This document shows positions 62,792 through 64,000 of a DNA stretch of 64,000 bases, one piece after another. Source of the stretch: Marivita sp. (GTDB taxonomy: Bacteria; Pseudomonadota; Alphaproteobacteria; Rhodobacterales; Rhodobacteraceae). The first letter of the stretch is position 1; each line of letters starts with the position of its first letter. Below the pieces are notes generated by a model. That model saw only the letters and a list, made by a program, of their open reading frames with translations. It was not told the origin of the DNA and made no database searches. The position numbers and the translations under genes are program-made. Where the stretch lies: the NCBI RefSeq assembly GCF_022763305.1, contig NZ_JALEGT010000010.1, positions 1 to 64,000 of the forward strand, written 5' to 3'.

Positions 62792-63661
62792 TTAGCTGCG
62801 CACGAGCTTTTCGTACCCTTCCGCGATGTCGCGGGTCAGCGCGCCGACCTCGAAGTTGTAATCGCCAATCTGGCCGACGGGGGTCACTTCCGCTGCTGTG
62901 CCGGTGAGCCAGCACTGTTCGAACCCTTCCAGCTCTTCCGGCATGATGTGGCGTTCGTGCACCTTGATCTGACGGTCCCTGAGCATGCCGATCACCGTCT
63001 GTCGGGTCAGGCCGTTGAGGAAACAGTCAGGCGTCGGCGTGTGCACTTCGCCGTCCTTGACGAAGAAGATGTTGGCCCCGGTCGCCTCGGCCACATAGCC
63101 GCGATAGTCGAACATCATCGCATCCGAGCAGCCTTTGGCTTCGGCGGCGTGCTTGGACATGGTGCAGATCATGTAGAGACCTGCCGCCTTGGCATGGCTG
63201 GGGATCGTTTCGGGCGACGGGCGCTTCCATTTGGAGATGTCGAGCTTGGCGCCCTTCATCTTGGCGTCGCCATAATAGGCCCCCCATTCCCAGCTGGCGA
63301 TGGCCATGCGGACTGGGTTGCGGGCCGAGGCGACACCCATGTCAGGGCCTGCGCCGCGCCAGGCGACCGCGCGTACATAGGCGTCGGACTGACCGTTGGC
63401 TTCGAGAACCGCCTTCTTGGCCGCTTCGATTTCGTCTACCGTGTAGGGGATTTCGAAGTCGATCATCTCGGCCGAGCGCTTGAGCCGCTCCGAATGTTCG
63501 CGGGATTTGAAGATCTTGCCGTTATAGGCGCGCTCGCCCTCGAATACCGAGCTTGCGTAATGCATCGCATGGGTCAGGATGTGGACATTCGCCGCGCGCC
63601 AGTCGATCAGCTGGCCATCCATCCAGATCTTTCCGTCGCGGTCGTCATAGGTTCCGGCCAT
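62792..63661 (-). CDS. ilvE: branched-chain amino acid aminotransferase
   Basis: The 289-residue fold-type IV PLP enzyme transaminates Val/Leu/Ile with 2-oxoglutarate. It has THAMHYASSVFEGERAYNGK, the PLP-lysine region PSHAKAAGLYMICTMSKHAA, VAEATGANIFFVKDG and GLTRQTVIGMLRD. GAGGAGAATTGAA precedes the ATG at 63661. It is divergent from a MarR-family gene, as in other Rhodobacterales. Confidence 0.95.
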   Translation of the reverse strand: MAGTYDDRDGKIWMDGQLIDWRAANVHILTHAMHYASSVFEGERAYNGKIFKSREHSERLKRSAEMIDFEIPYTVDEIEAAKKAVLEANGQSDAYVRAVAWRGAGPDMGVASARNPVRMAIASWEWGAYYGDAKMKGAKLDISKWKRPSPETIPSHAKAAGLYMICTMSKHAAEAKGCSDAMMFDYRGYVAEATGANIFFVKDGEVHTPTPDCFLNGLTRQTVIGMLRDRQIKVHERHIMPEELEGFEQCWLTGTAAEVTPVGQIGDYNFEVGALTRDIAEGYEKLVRS

Positions 63662-63741
63662 TTCAATTCTCCTCGCCCGGATTTTCATAAATTGCGCAAA
63701 TTAGGTCCGCATCGGACATATAATTGCGCCAAAACTGAGAT

Positions 63742-63770
63742 TCGCTACCATTTGAGCCTTGGAATGTCAA
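63742..63770 (-). promoter_or_regulatory. candidate sigma-70-type promoter for ilvE
   Basis: On the minus strand TTGACA (63770-63765) is followed 17 bp later by TAGCGA (63747-63742). The -35 box matches the consensus exactly; the -10 is poor, so this is tentative. It lies about 80 bp upstream of the ilvE start. Confidence 0.35.
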
Positions 63771-63783
63771 CAAGACTGACGTA

Positions 63784-63803
63784 TTTTCGAAGGCACTCGA
63801 AAA
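63784..63803. promoter_or_regulatory. inverted repeat in the ilvE-marR intergenic region
   Basis: TTTTCGA (63784-63790) and TCGAAAA (63797-63803) are inverted 7-mers with a 6-bp spacer, 20 bp upstream of the MarR gene. Such a short dyad is a plausible MarR operator or autoregulation site. A TTGCGCAA palindrome (63692-63699) is also present in this gap. Confidence 0.45.
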
Positions 63804-63823
63804 CACGGATCGGACGGCGGACC

Positions 63824-64000
63824 ATGGCGGAAGGACACACGCAGAACGCATCGAGCGGACAGTCGTTGCTGTATCTCACGGATGAACAACTGCGTCAGGG
63901 CATCGAGGCCATGTTCTTTGCCTATCGCGGCTTTACGGCAGATCCGGACCGCATTCTGGAAGGGTTGTCCTATGGTCGCGCCCATCACCGCGCCATCCAT
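63824..64000 (+). CDS. MarR-family regulator, 5' end only
   Basis: The visible 59 residues (MAEGHTQNASSGQSLLYLTD, then EQLRQGIEAMFFAYRGFTAD and LEGLSYGRAHHRAIH) match my recollection of the N-terminus of a MarR-family winged-helix regulator found divergent from ilvE in Rhodobacterales; the DNA-binding domain lies beyond the window. No clear ribosome-binding site precedes the ATG (GGACGGCGGACC). Confidence 0.75.
   Translation, partial: MAEGHTQNASSGQSLLYLTDEQLRQGIEAMFFAYRGFTADPDRILEGLSYGRAHHRAIH

Overview
The window is chromosomal DNA of an alphaproteobacterium, most likely a marine Rhodobacterales (Roseobacter-type) species. The evidence is high GC, dense short-spaced operons, and a set of conserved alphaproteobacterial families: DUF3576-leuS-lptE-holA, the DUF4170-waaA-lpxK cassette, DUF2125, DUF4389, ilvE divergent from a MarR gene, and a single-gene formate dehydrogenase. 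I see no prophage, transposase, CRISPR array or rRNA. There is one tRNA (Val-GAC), next to rpmJ.

Layout. 1-8 kb: partial gene, outer-membrane porin, DUF3576 lipoprotein, a glycosyltransferase, then leuS-lptE-holA and a GST. 8-13 kb: formate dehydrogenase alpha, a PRC-barrel protein, an M20 amidohydrolase. 13-17.5 kb: a PAS protein, a small membrane protein, and a GNAT / OmpR-type regulator / hybrid kinase group. 17.7-26.6 kb: an eight-gene operon encoding an acyl-CoA synthetase, a complete branched-chain-amino-acid-type ABC transporter with an extra 79-residue membrane protein, and a PaaK-like protein; it looks like an uptake-plus-CoA-activation unit for a hydrophobic or aromatic acid. 26.7-29.6 kb: a caspase-fold-like/peptidoglycan-binding protein, small membrane proteins, rpmJ and tRNA-Val. 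29.7-46.7 kb: N-formylglutamate hydrolase, the lipid A/Kdo cassette, SDR and enoyl-CoA hydratase genes, DUF2125, ubiH-like, amidase, aminotransferase, ftsK, lolA, and an amine oxidase whose domains are in circularly permuted order. 46.8-54.2 kb: wrbA, a lytic transglycosylase-like lipoprotein, hspQ, ltaE-ycgN-ribF, maoC, a HAD phosphatase, DUF1294, Mn-pyrophosphatase. 54.3-56.6 kb: kpsE/kpsT capsule-export genes. 57-62.7 kb: a Pot-type ABC transporter with enlarged permeases and an embedded DUF1330 gene. 62.8-64 kb: ilvE and the start of a MarR gene.

The two most unusual observations are these. (1) Intergenic palindrome ladders: runs of two to four palindromes, mostly perfect, on a fixed 21-24 bp pitch. 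Arm sequences differ within a run, but the core is constant (TTCGAA at 8.1 kb and 62.7 kb; GTCGAC/GTGAC/GTCAAC-like at 36.1, 45.4 and 51.3 kb), and palindrome modules are shared between loci. (2) The amine oxidase at 45503-46717 carries its family's C-terminal FAD-binding segment at the N-terminus, behind a Tat-like signal, and lacks it at the C-terminus. One palindrome ladder lies about 20 bp upstream of this gene.

Start codons were chosen by ribosome-binding site, signal peptide and family length. Three genes (acyl-CoA synthetase, waaA, potA-like) appear to use TTG. All family names come from recognising protein motifs by eye; no database search was run.
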